11,757 nt of DNA, from NCBI GenBank assembly GCA_009774145.1, contig VSND01000099.1, positions 1 through 11,757 of the forward strand, given 5' to 3'. Within the stretch, counting starts at the first letter, position 1. Each line of letters starts with the position of its first letter. Below, piece by piece: positions 5,070 through 11,757 of this stretch. Made by a program: the position numbers and the translations under genes. The notes beneath the pieces are model-generated. The model was given only the letters and a program-made list of their open reading frames with translations. It did not search any database and was not told where the DNA came from. The DNA comes from Lachnospiraceae bacterium (GTDB lineage Bacteria; Bacillota; Clostridia; Lachnospirales; Lachnospiraceae).

Positions 5070-6218
5070 ATGAAGAAATATCTGATCTTTGTGCTGACAG
5101 TTTTTATACTTATCGCAACAACGCTGACAGTCTCTGCTACAGCCGAAAAAGGTGCGGAAGGTACATGCAACGTAACATTTTTCATCACGGATGAATCCGG
5201 CAGTTATCCCGGAAGCAGCTTTACCGCCATAATGACAGACGAAACAGGGACTATTACCGATTCTTACAAATTTGCCAAAGGCGGAAGCTGGGGCGGCAAT
5301 AATACACCGAAATATACAGTTGCCGCTCCTGTTACCTATACCGTTACTTTTGAAGGACTGGAAAATGGTTATACGATTGTGAATACTCTGAATTATTCCA
5401 GCGATATAAGCTTTGCAGCGGCTTCCAGAGGAGTTACAGACGTTTACTGGTCTATCATTTCAACGGATACGCAAAGCAGTACTTCAATACCGACCGAAGG
5501 TTCCAGAAGTATTTTAGCAGAACAGTCTGACAGAACAAATACAACTGACAGCGAAGCTGAAGAAATCTATCAGTCGTTTCTCCGTGCTGTCAGCCCTGCC
5601 GCAGATAATGAGGAATGGTATTCTGCTCTGCTTATCCATTATGAATGGTTCGGAGAATCTACTTATGCAAAGTGGTATGCAGACTATGTAGACGGCGGAA
5701 CCGAAGATGATTTCCTTTCCATGAGTTTGTTTGACCGTTTTGTATGGTCGGAAACGTATTTGTCATATGCAAACGGATTGGAAAACTATAGCTGGTATTA
5801 TGGGAGCAAAGAAAATTATGACAGTCATATGACAAGTTCTGTTGTCGGTATGATTGAAAACGGTCCCGACTATGAAACTGTAAAGGATGCTTATCTTGCA
5901 CTTGCAGAATGGCAATATAACTATGTATTGGCAAACGGTTATCCATATAACTTCATCAACGGCCAGACTTATCTTGATGAAGTTGGCGAAGTCCCGGAAA
6001 CCATTTCAACAGAAGAAGCGGAGGAACAGGAACAGAAAGAACTGGAAGAAGCGGCGGCAGAACTATTAGAGGAACTTGATGAGGAAGATATTCAAGAATT
6101 AACCGAAGGTTCAGAAAACAGTTCCTCTGGCAGTTCTGGTATCATCATTGCTATTGTATTGATTCTGTTCGCGGCCGTCGGAGCCTTTGTTATTCTTCGC
6201 AGACGGAAAACCAAGTAA
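5070..6218 (+). CDS. Predicted secreted, membrane-anchored surface protein
   Basis: A 382-residue protein of unrecognised family with type I topology. It has a signal peptide (MKKYLIFVLTVFILIATTL, cleavage probably after VSATA). A likely beta-rich domain follows (about 30-130) with repeated Thr/Tyr/Val patches such as YTVAAPVTYTVTFEG. The middle is Trp/Tyr-rich (about 170-310). A strongly acidic Glu-rich helix (about 310-345) precedes a Ser/Gly linker, a C-terminal membrane span (IIIAIVLILFAAVGAFVIL) and a basic RRRKTK tail. There is no LPxTG sortase motif. The start has AAGGAG at a 9-base spacing; the frame stays open for nine codons upstream but that ATG has no good site. It is probably co-transcribed with the preceding membrane protein. 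Function unknown; interaction with the outside or with a partner protein is inference. Confidence 0.8.
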   Translation: MKKYLIFVLTVFILIATTLTVSATAEKGAEGTCNVTFFITDESGSYPGSSFTAIMTDETGTITDSYKFAKGGSWGGNNTPKYTVAAPVTYTVTFEGLENGYTIVNTLNYSSDISFAAASRGVTDVYWSIISTDTQSSTSIPTEGSRSILAEQSDRTNTTDSEAEEIYQSFLRAVSPAADNEEWYSALLIHYEWFGESTYAKWYADYVDGGTEDDFLSMSLFDRFVWSETYLSYANGLENYSWYYGSKENYDSHMTSSVVGMIENGPDYETVKDAYLALAEWQYNYVLANGYPYNFINGQTYLDEVGEVPETISTEEAEEQEQKELEEAAAELLEELDEEDIQELTEGSENSSSGSSGIIIAIVLILFAAVGAFVILRRRKTK

Positions 6219-6283
6219 CAGCAAACGATGTATTGGTGTCATATATCGCCAGTACACCGTTACTCACTGTGAGAATAGACGGT

Positions 6284-6317
6284 AAGGGCGGAAAGCCGTT
6301 TTGGGGCGTTCCGCCTT
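6284..6317 (+). terminator. Hairpin downstream of the surface protein gene
   Basis: GGCGGAA (6287-6293) pairs with TTCCGCC (6309-6315), with an inner GCC/GGC pair and outer AA/TT pair. It sits about 70 bases after the stop and is followed by TTGTTT, a weak T-tract, so it is a plausible terminator of the operon. Confidence 0.4.
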
Positions 6318-6457
6318 GTTTGCACCATAACAGGGAGAGCTGGAGCCGTCAACAGCAGTGCCATTGCACCGTTTATCTCGACCGTTGGCAGCTTTGGCTC
6401 TCTCTGCTACCTCAAGGAGGATGCCGCTCTTGCTTTTATAGCTGAAAGTTCCCAGAA
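6318..6457. other. Unassigned stretch, no gene recognised
   Basis: Several short open frames exist on both strands (for example plus-strand AVNSSAIAPFISTVGSFG and minus-strand MILGTFSYKSKSGILLEVAE) but none has a ribosome binding site or recognisable homology. It probably holds decayed sequence linked to the adjacent transposase remnants. Confidence 0.3.
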
Positions 6458-6625
6458 TCATACCTCCGCCGGCCACCTTTCCACATATCTGTCCAGAATT
6501 TCACGGGTACTCAAAGAGGCATCTGTGCGGATAAAAGCCCGCAGGGCTCCGGGAACATGGAATACATCCTTTGGATAACTGAGCAGCACTGCCGCACGAT
6601 CCATACCATTGAGGTGAAGTGCTAT
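6458..6625 (-). pseudogene. IS4-type transposase C-terminal fragment
   Basis: The minus-strand frame reads MDRAAVLLSYPKDVFHVPGA, then LRAFIRTDASLSTREIL and DRYVERWPAEV before a TGA. The final block is the start of the Y(2)R(3)E(6)K signature of IS4-superfamily DDE transposases: Tyr, Arg three residues on, then the catalytic Glu. The expected continuation (VFFRQSK or similar) is missing and sequence after the TGA is unrelated. The fragment has no start, and an IS3-type element begins immediately beyond its 5' side, which may be what truncated it. Confidence 0.65.
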
Positions 6626-6690
6626 AATAAAATTGCAGCGGGAGTGACTGATGAGACATAATCAAAATCACAGGAAAAGAGGGACTCATT

Positions 6691-6979
6691 ATGTCGCAGA
6701 ATTACACTCCCGAATTTAAAAAGAAGATTGTCCGTCTCCATGAGTGAGAAGAACGAACCTGCAAAGGCATCACCGCTGAATATGGCATATCCAAAGCCGG
6801 CATCTCCAGGTGATGCAGCGAATTTGACATTCGCCGGCTGCTGAGGCGGCTGGAGCTCTGCCTGAATGCCTGCCATAACCACCGGAAACACCGGAAGGCT
6901 GGTTATTATACTCAAAACGTAGAAGTCGTGAAGCAAAATCCAGGACAGCTACTTATTCGGTTTTTAAGCAGACGGTAAC
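6691..6979 (+). pseudogene. Decayed IS3-type OrfA transposase
   Basis: From ATG at 6691 the frame reads MSQNYTPEFKKKIVRLHE, then a TGA, then EERTCKGITAEYGISKAGIS, another TGA and CSEF. This is the N-terminal HTH region of an IS3-family OrfA, whose relatives read MSQKYTPEFKKKIVRLHEEEGRT and ITAEYGVSKASISKWCSEF. The second TGA replaces the conserved Trp. After about 6815 the frame stays open to 6979 (EFDIRRLLRRLELCLNA and KAGYYTQNVEVVKQNP) but I cannot match that part with confidence; it may be sequence joined by deletion. No OrfB with a DDE domain is present, so the element is dead. Confidence 0.6.
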
Positions 6980-6987
6980 GTGGTTTT

Positions 6988-8586
6988 TCAGCGGATCTCA
7001 ATCGGCAGCAGCGATTGCATGGGAAGCTCGATCTCCACGACTGCGCCATCCTCATTATACCGTTTGATCCTTCCGCTCATCTCGTCAAGGATCACAGATT
7101 CTATAACCATCATTCCAATCCCGGTGTTTTTGGAATCCCGGCCCGCGGCATCCAGAAATCCTCTGCCGTTATCCCGGTATCGGATCCTGACCAGCTTCTC
7201 TTCCGAGGCTTTGCTTACTTGAATCTCGATTTCCAAATCCGGCTGTCCTTCGTTGTGTTTGATGCTGTTGTTGATCAGTTCGTTGACAACCATGGCCACC
7301 GAAATCACTTTTGCATATGGAATCCAGATCTCATCCAGAGTCAGGTTCATCTTCACGCGGCTCTGATAAAATTCATTGATCTTGTTGATAATATAAGAAA
7401 GAGTGTAGATGCTTGCGCTCCCATTCGGATTGGCCAGAAGTTTGTGTATGCCCGCAATACAGTTGATTCTGCTAATGTTGCTGGAAAAGACGTCGTCTAT
7501 TTCCTTCTTGGTATCCTCTTCCAGGTTCTTGTTGCAGATGACCAGCTTTTCCATTTCCAGAAGACTTACAATGATCTGCAGATTGTTCATGATCCGATGA
7601 TGCCCCTCCTGCAGGAGAAGCGAATTCTCGCGCTGCTGCATTCTCTCTATAGAGAGCGCCATCTCGTCTGCAATCCACCTGGCCATAAATGTAACATATT
7701 CCGTATCAATTTCGGTCTCACTGAAATTAATTTTCAGGCAAAGCAGGCTGTCGTCTCCCACGTCAATCACATGACAGGCACACAGCGCATAATCCGAACT
7801 CTTTGCAAAAAATCTGGAAAATTCAGGATCTCCTCTTTTGATAAAGGATACCATGTCCTTTTGCGCAGCCATGTAGTTCAGAAATACGTCTTTTTTTAGA
7901 AAAGCCACTCCAGCTTCCTTCTCTTCCTCCGTACCGCCGACGATCACAATATCCGTGATTCTTTTCTGCGACGGACTGACCAGAAATGCCACCACTCCCT
8001 TCGCCTGCAGTTCCATCTTTAAATACTCGGAAAACATTCCGATTGCTTTTTTATAGTTGTAATTGTCAGACCCCATTTTCACGCTGCGTTTGATATTCTG
8101 CAAAGCGATCAACTCTTTCCTGAATCTTCTGTTGACCAGATAACTCTGGTAGGAACTTACACACAGATCATAAATCTGCCCCGGGTCTTCGTTCACTTCC
8201 TGGGCAGTGAAAGTTTCGATGCTGTTTTTGCCAAAAACCACGCTGACATCACTATTCAGCCGAACCGCCTCCTCCCACTGATTGGTCAGATACAGCACGG
8301 TCGTTCCGTACTCGTTCAAAATACGCATAACCTCTGCAAATTTATAAAACAATGGTGCTGACAGGATACTGTTCAGCTCTCGAACCACAAGTAGTTTTGG
8401 CTTTTGATACACAGTTCGCAGGATCTCCACCACCTTGCACTGTTCCACCGTCAGATCCCTCACCGAGGCGTCCAGATCCATCTCAAATTTCGTTTCTTCC
8501 AGCAGACCTTGAAACATCTTTTTCCGTTTTCCCCTGATTGCTCTTTGACGGCTGGAGTCTGTGAAAACATTCTCTCCCACATTCAT
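6988..8586 (-). CDS. Histidine kinase fused to a degenerate ABC ATPase-like domain, 5'-truncated
   Basis: A 532-residue protein. Residues 1-130 resemble the second part of a sugar-importer ABC ATPase: NVGENVF follows the usual Q-loop region, LTVEQCKVVEI (45-55) matches the signature LSVGQQQMVEI, KLLVVRELNSILS (64-76) is a Walker B with Asp replaced by Arg, and TTVLYLTNQWEEAVRLNSDV mirrors the switch-region helix. Walker A is missing. Residues 150-320 look like a sensor linker. The kinase core is HisKA_2-like: EGHHRIMNNLQIIVSLL (His329/330) and an ATPase domain with NELINNSIKH (435-444), DNGRGF (472-477) and TGIGMMVIES (488-497). It probably autophosphorylates and signals to a response regulator encoded elsewhere; no regulator gene is nearby. 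No ribosome binding site precedes 8586, and an XRE fragment meets the gene there, so the 5' end is lost. Confidence 0.8.
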   Translation of the reverse strand: MNVGENVFTDSSRQRAIRGKRKKMFQGLLEETKFEMDLDASVRDLTVEQCKVVEILRTVYQKPKLLVVRELNSILSAPLFYKFAEVMRILNEYGTTVLYLTNQWEEAVRLNSDVSVVFGKNSIETFTAQEVNEDPGQIYDLCVSSYQSYLVNRRFRKELIALQNIKRSVKMGSDNYNYKKAIGMFSEYLKMELQAKGVVAFLVSPSQKRITDIVIVGGTEEEKEAGVAFLKKDVFLNYMAAQKDMVSFIKRGDPEFSRFFAKSSDYALCACHVIDVGDDSLLCLKINFSETEIDTEYVTFMARWIADEMALSIERMQQRENSLLLQEGHHRIMNNLQIIVSLLEMEKLVICNKNLEEDTKKEIDDVFSSNISRINCIAGIHKLLANPNGSASIYTLSYIINKINEFYQSRVKMNLTLDEIWIPYAKVISVAMVVNELINNSIKHNEGQPDLEIEIQVSKASEEKLVRIRYRDNGRGFLDAAGRDSKNTGIGMMVIESVILDEMSGRIKRYNEDGAVVEIELPMQSLLPIEIR

Positions 8587-9185
8587 TATACGAAAGCGGA
8601 AAAAGTTCTCCCAATGATGAAATCAAAAAGAAAATCTGTGATTACTTTGATGTTACATTAGATTATTTAGTTGGTTTTTCTGACAACAAACCAATACCAA
8701 AACGACAAATTATCCCCGGAGGGTATGATAACTCTATTAGCCACTGGATATTAAAAACAGGGCTCGGATATGGTGAAGTGGCACAAAAGCTCGGTATATC
8801 CGAAGATTTGCTAATGGACTATGTAGAAGAAAATATTCCTATTCCTTATCAAATCCTGATAGCATTATCAGAAATATGTGAAGTGTCAACGGACTGCCTG
8901 CTTGGTCTCAAAAGCAAAAGCCGCGAAAAAGATTTAAACAATGTATTGCCGTTTCGATACGACTATCGGATTGCAAAGCGCATCCGAAAATTGTGCCAGG
9001 AATCAAATGTGGATACCAAATCTTCTTTTTTGGAGAACCTGCTATGCCTGTCAAGCAAAGAAGTTTTCTATTTAATAGAATATGGATTCATTCCACACAT
9101 GGACACTTTAATCAAACTTGCAGACTACTGTACTGCACCGCTCATATTTAACATTACAACTGCCTCTGTTCAGAGGCAGGAATAA
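8583..9185 (+). pseudogene. 5'-truncated XRE-type regulator with multiple HTH-like units
   Basis: The frame is open from 8583 to TAA at 9185 (about 200 codons) with no ATG early on; the first start-like codon is GTG 8778. It opens with SLYESGKSSPNDEIKKKICD then YFDVTLDYLVGFSDNK, the third to fifth helices of an XRE domain, so helices 1-2 and the start are missing. Two further XRE-like units follow: YGEVAQKLGISEDLL to EVSTDCLLG (about 8745-8913), and RIAKRIRKLCQES to LADYCTAPLIF (about 8965-9155). Repeated HTH units in one protein are unusual for this family. The frame starts exactly where the kinase gene's divergent frame begins, implying a rearrangement joined two genes by their 5' parts. 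An IS630 element lies directly 3'. Confidence 0.65.
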
Positions 9186-9855
9186 ATACCGGGTATAAAG
9201 ATGCCCGCCTGATTCGTGCATCTCTCGTGCGGAACTGCCAGTTCACTTTTGCACATGTTGAATTACGTTCTGACTCCCACGATGCAGGTTCCATCCTCAG
9301 TGCAGCAATGTCATCAATTCGTCTGGAAAGGCACTGGCGTGTCATGACGTTCAGTTCGATTTCTGCGATATCAGGCCGGCTGCCGTGTTTTGGCGTAAAA
9401 TGGATTTCCGGCTTTTTGATGATACGCCCTGCTTCACTGGCGGGATATCTCCGGTAAAGAGATGCCGGTTTGTGGGTGTTGAGATTATCCATCACAAGGA
9501 TAATCTTTTCCGCATCCGGATACATAACATCAACAAGATATTTGATCTCTTCTGCCCGGTCAACTGCCGTGCGGTGCTCCCTGACGCTTACATGATGCCT
9601 GCCTCCAGGCGGTTCGATAAATGCAAATATGCTGCATGTCCCGTTACGGACATATTCGGAATCTGTTTTCAGGTCATTGCCCGGGCGCATTGGAAATGGT
9701 TCCCCTGCGTCACCCGGGAGCTGGTATGGTTTTTCATCCATACAGACAACCGGGCGTTCCGCATTATAAGGCAGTTCGTAAACGTCAGGGACATCTTCCA
9801 TACAGGCTATGAAATCCGGATCATCCTTTTTGGGGATGCACCAGCAGCTGTTCAT
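9154..9855 (-). CDS. IS630-family transposase, DDE catalytic part (OrfB)
   Basis: A 233-residue protein carrying the DDE catalytic domain of IS630 transposases: Asp40 in VVCMDEKPYQL, Asp123 in ILVMDNLNTHK and Glu164 in PDIAEIELNVM. The usual GSWLN before the last acidic residue reads GSRPD here, so one catalytic neighbourhood is altered and activity is doubtful. The last dozen residues after ASLYP run past the inferred terminal repeat into flanking DNA. The start ATG overlaps the stop of OrfA by ATGA. The product is probably made mainly as a fusion with OrfA through a -1 frameshift at the TTTAAAAAAAA stretch (9872-9882), after which the frames join as KKNQLRPHMNSCWC. The family inserts at TA by cut and paste. 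Confidence 0.88.
   Translation of the reverse strand: MNSCWCIPKKDDPDFIACMEDVPDVYELPYNAERPVVCMDEKPYQLPGDAGEPFPMRPGNDLKTDSEYVRNGTCSIFAFIEPPGGRHHVSVREHRTAVDRAEEIKYLVDVMYPDAEKIILVMDNLNTHKPASLYRRYPASEAGRIIKKPEIHFTPKHGSRPDIAEIELNVMTRQCLSRRIDDIAALRMEPASWESERNSTCAKVNWQFRTRDARIRRASLYPVFIPASEQRQL
9160..9179. repeat. Perfect 9-bp hairpin at end of XRE fragment
   Basis: CTGCCTCTG (9160-9168) pairs with CAGAGGCAG (9171-9179) with only TT between. It overlaps the last codons of the XRE fragment and the run-on part of the IS630 transposase frame. No T-run follows on either strand, so it may be a weak terminator or a chance repeat. Confidence 0.45.
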
Positions 9856-10316
9856 GTGAGGTCGGAGTTGATTTTTTTTAAAGTGCGGCCAATGGCATTT
9901 TTTCCTGCTGGTGTATCAGGTTCGATCCTGCATTTTTCCTCCAGAAGACGCAGCGTCCAGCGGGAACGTCCTTCCGGTGCAGGGCTGCAGGCGATCTCAA
10001 TGATGCGGGCCTCTGTCCTTCCATCAGTTTTACGCCTGGCATTGTCGGAATTTACATTTCGATTGTACTTTATTACTTTATCAATACCGCCGCTGATATA
10101 CTTCTGGACAGTGTTAGTGACGGTTGTGATACAGACACCATTGGATTTTGCGCATTGTTCATTTGAAAAGCGTTTGCCGTGAAGTTCATCCATATCCAGG
10201 ATAATCTGGCAACGGCTTCGGATGGTTCTGGAAGTATCTTTTTTCCGGATTACGGATTTCAGCTTTTTTACTTCGTCATCTGTAAGTTTGATAATATACT
10301 TTTTTGGTCTTGCCAT
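9852..10316 (-). CDS. IS630-family transposase, DNA-binding part (OrfA)
   Basis: A 154-residue protein containing the N-terminal helix-turn-helix DNA-binding part of an IS630 transposase. MARPKKYIIKLTDDEVKKL is the typical start, followed by the helix pair KRFSNEQCAKSNGVCITTVT and the second HTH with WTLRLLEEKCRI. It binds the terminal repeats and supplies the first half of the transposase. It ends LKKINSDLT with its stop overlapping the OrfB start. A GGCGGTGAT site precedes the ATG at 10316 closely. No early stops or gaps are seen. Confidence 0.85.
   Translation of the reverse strand: MARPKKYIIKLTDDEVKKLKSVIRKKDTSRTIRSRCQIILDMDELHGKRFSNEQCAKSNGVCITTVTNTVQKYISGGIDKVIKYNRNVNSDNARRKTDGRTEARIIEIACSPAPEGRSRWTLRLLEEKCRIEPDTPAGKNAIGRTLKKINSDLT
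9872..9882 (-). other. Probable -1 ribosomal frameshift site of the IS630 transposase
   Basis: In OrfA's reading frame the transcript reads ACT TTA AAA AAA ATC, which holds the canonical slippery heptamer T TTA AAA (9882-9876) followed by more A. Slipping back one base gives AAA AAT CAA CTC CGA CCT CAC ATG and continues into OrfB without interruption. Frameshifted fusion of two frames is known for part of the IS630 family; use here is inferred. Confidence 0.55.
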
Positions 10317-10343
10317 AATATCACCGCCGTTTCTTTATAGTAT

Positions 10344-10604
10344 ATCACAAAACGACGATTGATGGTTGAAAATGCATTAAATATCAACGGTACAATACAC
10401 TACTTTAATGTATCCACCGATTATTTACTTTGTCAAATTGATGACCAGAGCGAAAAGGTGTTGCGTTCTTTCTATCAGCTCGACGAAGATAATAAAGATA
10501 TCATTATAGGAAAAATCAAAGAATGTATAAAAGAGCAGCGCTATGAATCTGTTGCAGCAGATCCAATGCCGCTGAAGAAGACAGGAACCGACAGCCCAAA
10601 ATAA
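10344..10604 (+). pseudogene. XRE-type regulator C-terminal remnant
   Basis: The frame gives about 80 residues: ENALNINGTIHYFNVSTDYL resembles the last helix of an XRE domain, followed by LDEDNKDIIIGKIKECIKEQ and RYESVAADPMPLKKTGT, a tail I associate with clostridial XRE regulators. There is no upstream HTH, no ribosome binding site, and the first start-like codons (TTG 10359, ATG 10362) directly follow the IS630 end. It may be the other half of a regulator split by the element, but its HTH end corresponds to the same position as the one that closes the left fragment, so the two need not be one gene. Confidence 0.55.
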
Positions 10605-10663
10605 TACCCTTCGTGTGGTACCGGAGGGAACACTGACCATGGCACCAAAAGGAAGTGATTACA

Positions 10664-11757
10664 ATGCCAGCCTATAAATATACCTTAAAAGATGGGAAAA
10701 CCATACGGTGGCGGGCAAAATTCTATGTGACCGACTGGACCGGCGCCAGGAAACAGATATGCAAAAGGGGATTCAAAACACAGAGGGAGGCCAAAGAGTA
10801 TGAGCGCCTATACCTGGATCAGCAGAACAACACCAGCGATATACTCTTTTCTTCCCTTGTTGAAAATTATATGGAGGACATGTTACACAGGCTAAAACCT
10901 ACCACAATGGATAATAAGCAATTTATCATAAGTGGCAAGCTGCTCCCATATTTCGGCAGATTGCGGGTATGCGACATTGATACGATCAAGATACGGAAAT
11001 GGCAGAACGAATTGATCTCATACCGGGATGAAAATGGAAAGCCATTTTCGCAGACATACCTCAAAACCGTCAATAACCAATTGTCGGCTCTGATGAACTA
11101 TGCCGTATCCCATTACCGACTCTCCCAGAATCCATGTAAGGCTGCCGGCAGCATGGGGTGGAGCAACGCTGAGGAAATGAATATCTGGACACAGGAACAA
11201 TATGAGCAGTTTTCCAGCGCCATACAGAAATCTTCCGTAAAGCTGGCCTTTGATGTGCTGTTCTATACCGGGATGCGCTCCGGGGAACTGCTGGCCCTTA
11301 CCCCTGCAGATATCCTCCCTTCAAAACGGATAGATATAAATAAGAGTTATGCCAAGGTAAAAGGGGAAGAACTGTTCCTGGAGCCAAAGACACCCAAGAC
11401 CAAACGCTGCATATCCATACCGGGATTCCTTTATAAGGATATCCAGGCATATGTGGCAAAGCTATACGGGATTGAAAAAGGGGACCACATATTTTACTTT
11501 ACAAAATCTGCCCTGGATAAGGAGATAAAGAGGATCGCAGGAAAGGCCGGGCTCCCGCTCATAAGGGTTCACGATCTCAGGCACTCCCACGCCAGTATGC
11601 TGATCAACCTGGGATTCTCCGCACTAGAGATTGCAGACCAGCTGGGGCATGAATCCGTGAAGACCACATTGGACACTTATTCCCACCTTTACCCGGACAA
11701 GGACCAACAGCTGGCGGACTGGCTGGATCAGTTCCGGCTGGCGGATCCGGAGGGAAA
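10664..11757 (+). CDS. int: Tyrosine recombinase (phage/ICE integrase), partial at right edge
   Basis: Open from ATG 10664 to the window end (364 codons and counting). It has an N-terminal arm-type DNA-binding domain (RWRAKFYVTDWTGARKQ to GFKTQREAKEYERLYL, residues 15-50), a core-binding SAM-like domain (about 60-165), and the catalytic domain with the full residue set: Arg205 in YTGMRSGELL, Lys245 in PKTPKTKR, His303 and Arg306 in HDLRHSH, His329 in LGHES and nucleophile Tyr339 in TYSHLYPD. The enzyme cuts and rejoins DNA at attachment sites to integrate or excise a prophage or conjugative element. AAGGAAGTG precedes the start. The active site looks intact. Only the last few residues are likely missing. 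An attachment site was not found; it would lie beyond the edge if the gene is end-proximal. Confidence 0.93.
   Translation, partial: MPAYKYTLKDGKTIRWRAKFYVTDWTGARKQICKRGFKTQREAKEYERLYLDQQNNTSDILFSSLVENYMEDMLHRLKPTTMDNKQFIISGKLLPYFGRLRVCDIDTIKIRKWQNELISYRDENGKPFSQTYLKTVNNQLSALMNYAVSHYRLSQNPCKAAGSMGWSNAEEMNIWTQEQYEQFSSAIQKSSVKLAFDVLFYTGMRSGELLALTPADILPSKRIDINKSYAKVKGEELFLEPKTPKTKRCISIPGFLYKDIQAYVAKLYGIEKGDHIFYFTKSALDKEIKRIAGKAGLPLIRVHDLRHSHASMLINLGFSALEIADQLGHESVKTTLDTYSHLYPDKDQQLADWLDQFRLADPEG

Larger units (their letters stand above)
9194..10339 (-). mobile_element. IS630-family insertion sequence
   Basis: The two transposase frames lie between imperfect terminal inverted repeats. Reading inward, the left begins TATAAAGATGCCCGCCTGAT (9194) and the right begins TATAAAGAAACGGCGGTGAT (10339), with 13 of 20 bases alike including the first 8. 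The terminal TA fits the TA target duplication of the family, and the length of about 1.15 kb is normal. The element separates the XRE fragment on its left from another XRE remnant on its right. Boundaries are inferred from the repeats. Confidence 0.65.

Noticed and set aside
6691..6850. Possible TGA-as-tryptophan recoding in the IS3-type frame
   Set aside because: Only one of the two TGA codons is at a Trp position and neighbouring genes use TGG for Trp and TGA as stop, so simple decay is the better reading.
7015..7899. Plus-strand 294-codon frame opposite the kinase
   Set aside because: It is antisense to the conserved kinase motifs and has no plausible start signal or family resemblance.
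9385..10182. Plus-strand frame across the IS630 transposase
   Set aside because: It is antisense to the DDE and HTH motifs and is explained by the minus-strand transposase.
8583..10604. The two XRE pieces on either side of the IS630 element as one gene split by insertion
   Set aside because: The left piece reaches its own TAA about 9 bases before the inferred element end, and both pieces end with the same part of an HTH fold, so simple insertion into one gene is not supported.
10621..10675. Short frame starting MAPKGSDYN just before the integrase
   Set aside because: It is about 12 codons, overlaps the integrase start and shows no family resemblance.

Overview
The window looks like an accessory, rearranged stretch of a Firmicutes chromosome, most likely class Clostridia and perhaps Lachnospiraceae. 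That placement is inferred from gene types (HxlR regulator, YjdF-type tail, M20 tripeptidase-like gene, several XRE regulators, strong AGGAGG ribosome binding sites, IS200 and IS630 elements). No rRNA, tRNA or CRISPR array is visible.

Left part (1-1775): a minus-strand radical SAM gene is followed by the truncated start of a second copy, and a divergent HxlR-type regulator shares their upstream region. Next (about 2050-3863), an IS200-type element sits just 5' of an M20 peptidase gene that also carries a one-base frameshift. At 3855-4111 two old gene remnants are joined: the end of a YjdF (DUF2992) gene and a piece of a metallo-beta-lactamase-fold hydrolase.

Middle part (4182-6218): a small XRE repressor-like gene faces away from a two-gene unit encoding a four-helix membrane protein and a secreted, membrane-anchored acidic surface protein. 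Neither of the two is recognised. Between 6219 and 6987 lie decayed transposase pieces: an IS4-type C-terminal segment on the minus strand and an IS3-type OrfA with stops on the plus strand.

Right part: a minus-strand protein (6988-8586) joins a degenerate, 5'-truncated sugar-ABC-transporter ATPase-like domain to a HisKA_2 histidine kinase core. It meets, head to head at about 8583-8586, a 5'-truncated XRE-type protein with several HTH-like units (8583-9185). An IS630-type element (about 9194-10339) with a probable -1 frameshift site follows, then another XRE C-terminal remnant, and finally a tyrosine integrase running off the right edge. The integrase suggests the window abuts or lies in an integrative element or prophage.

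I do not see a complete, clearly new system. The most interesting items are the ATPase-like/histidine kinase fusion, the XRE plus membrane plus surface protein cassette, and the rearrangement junctions.
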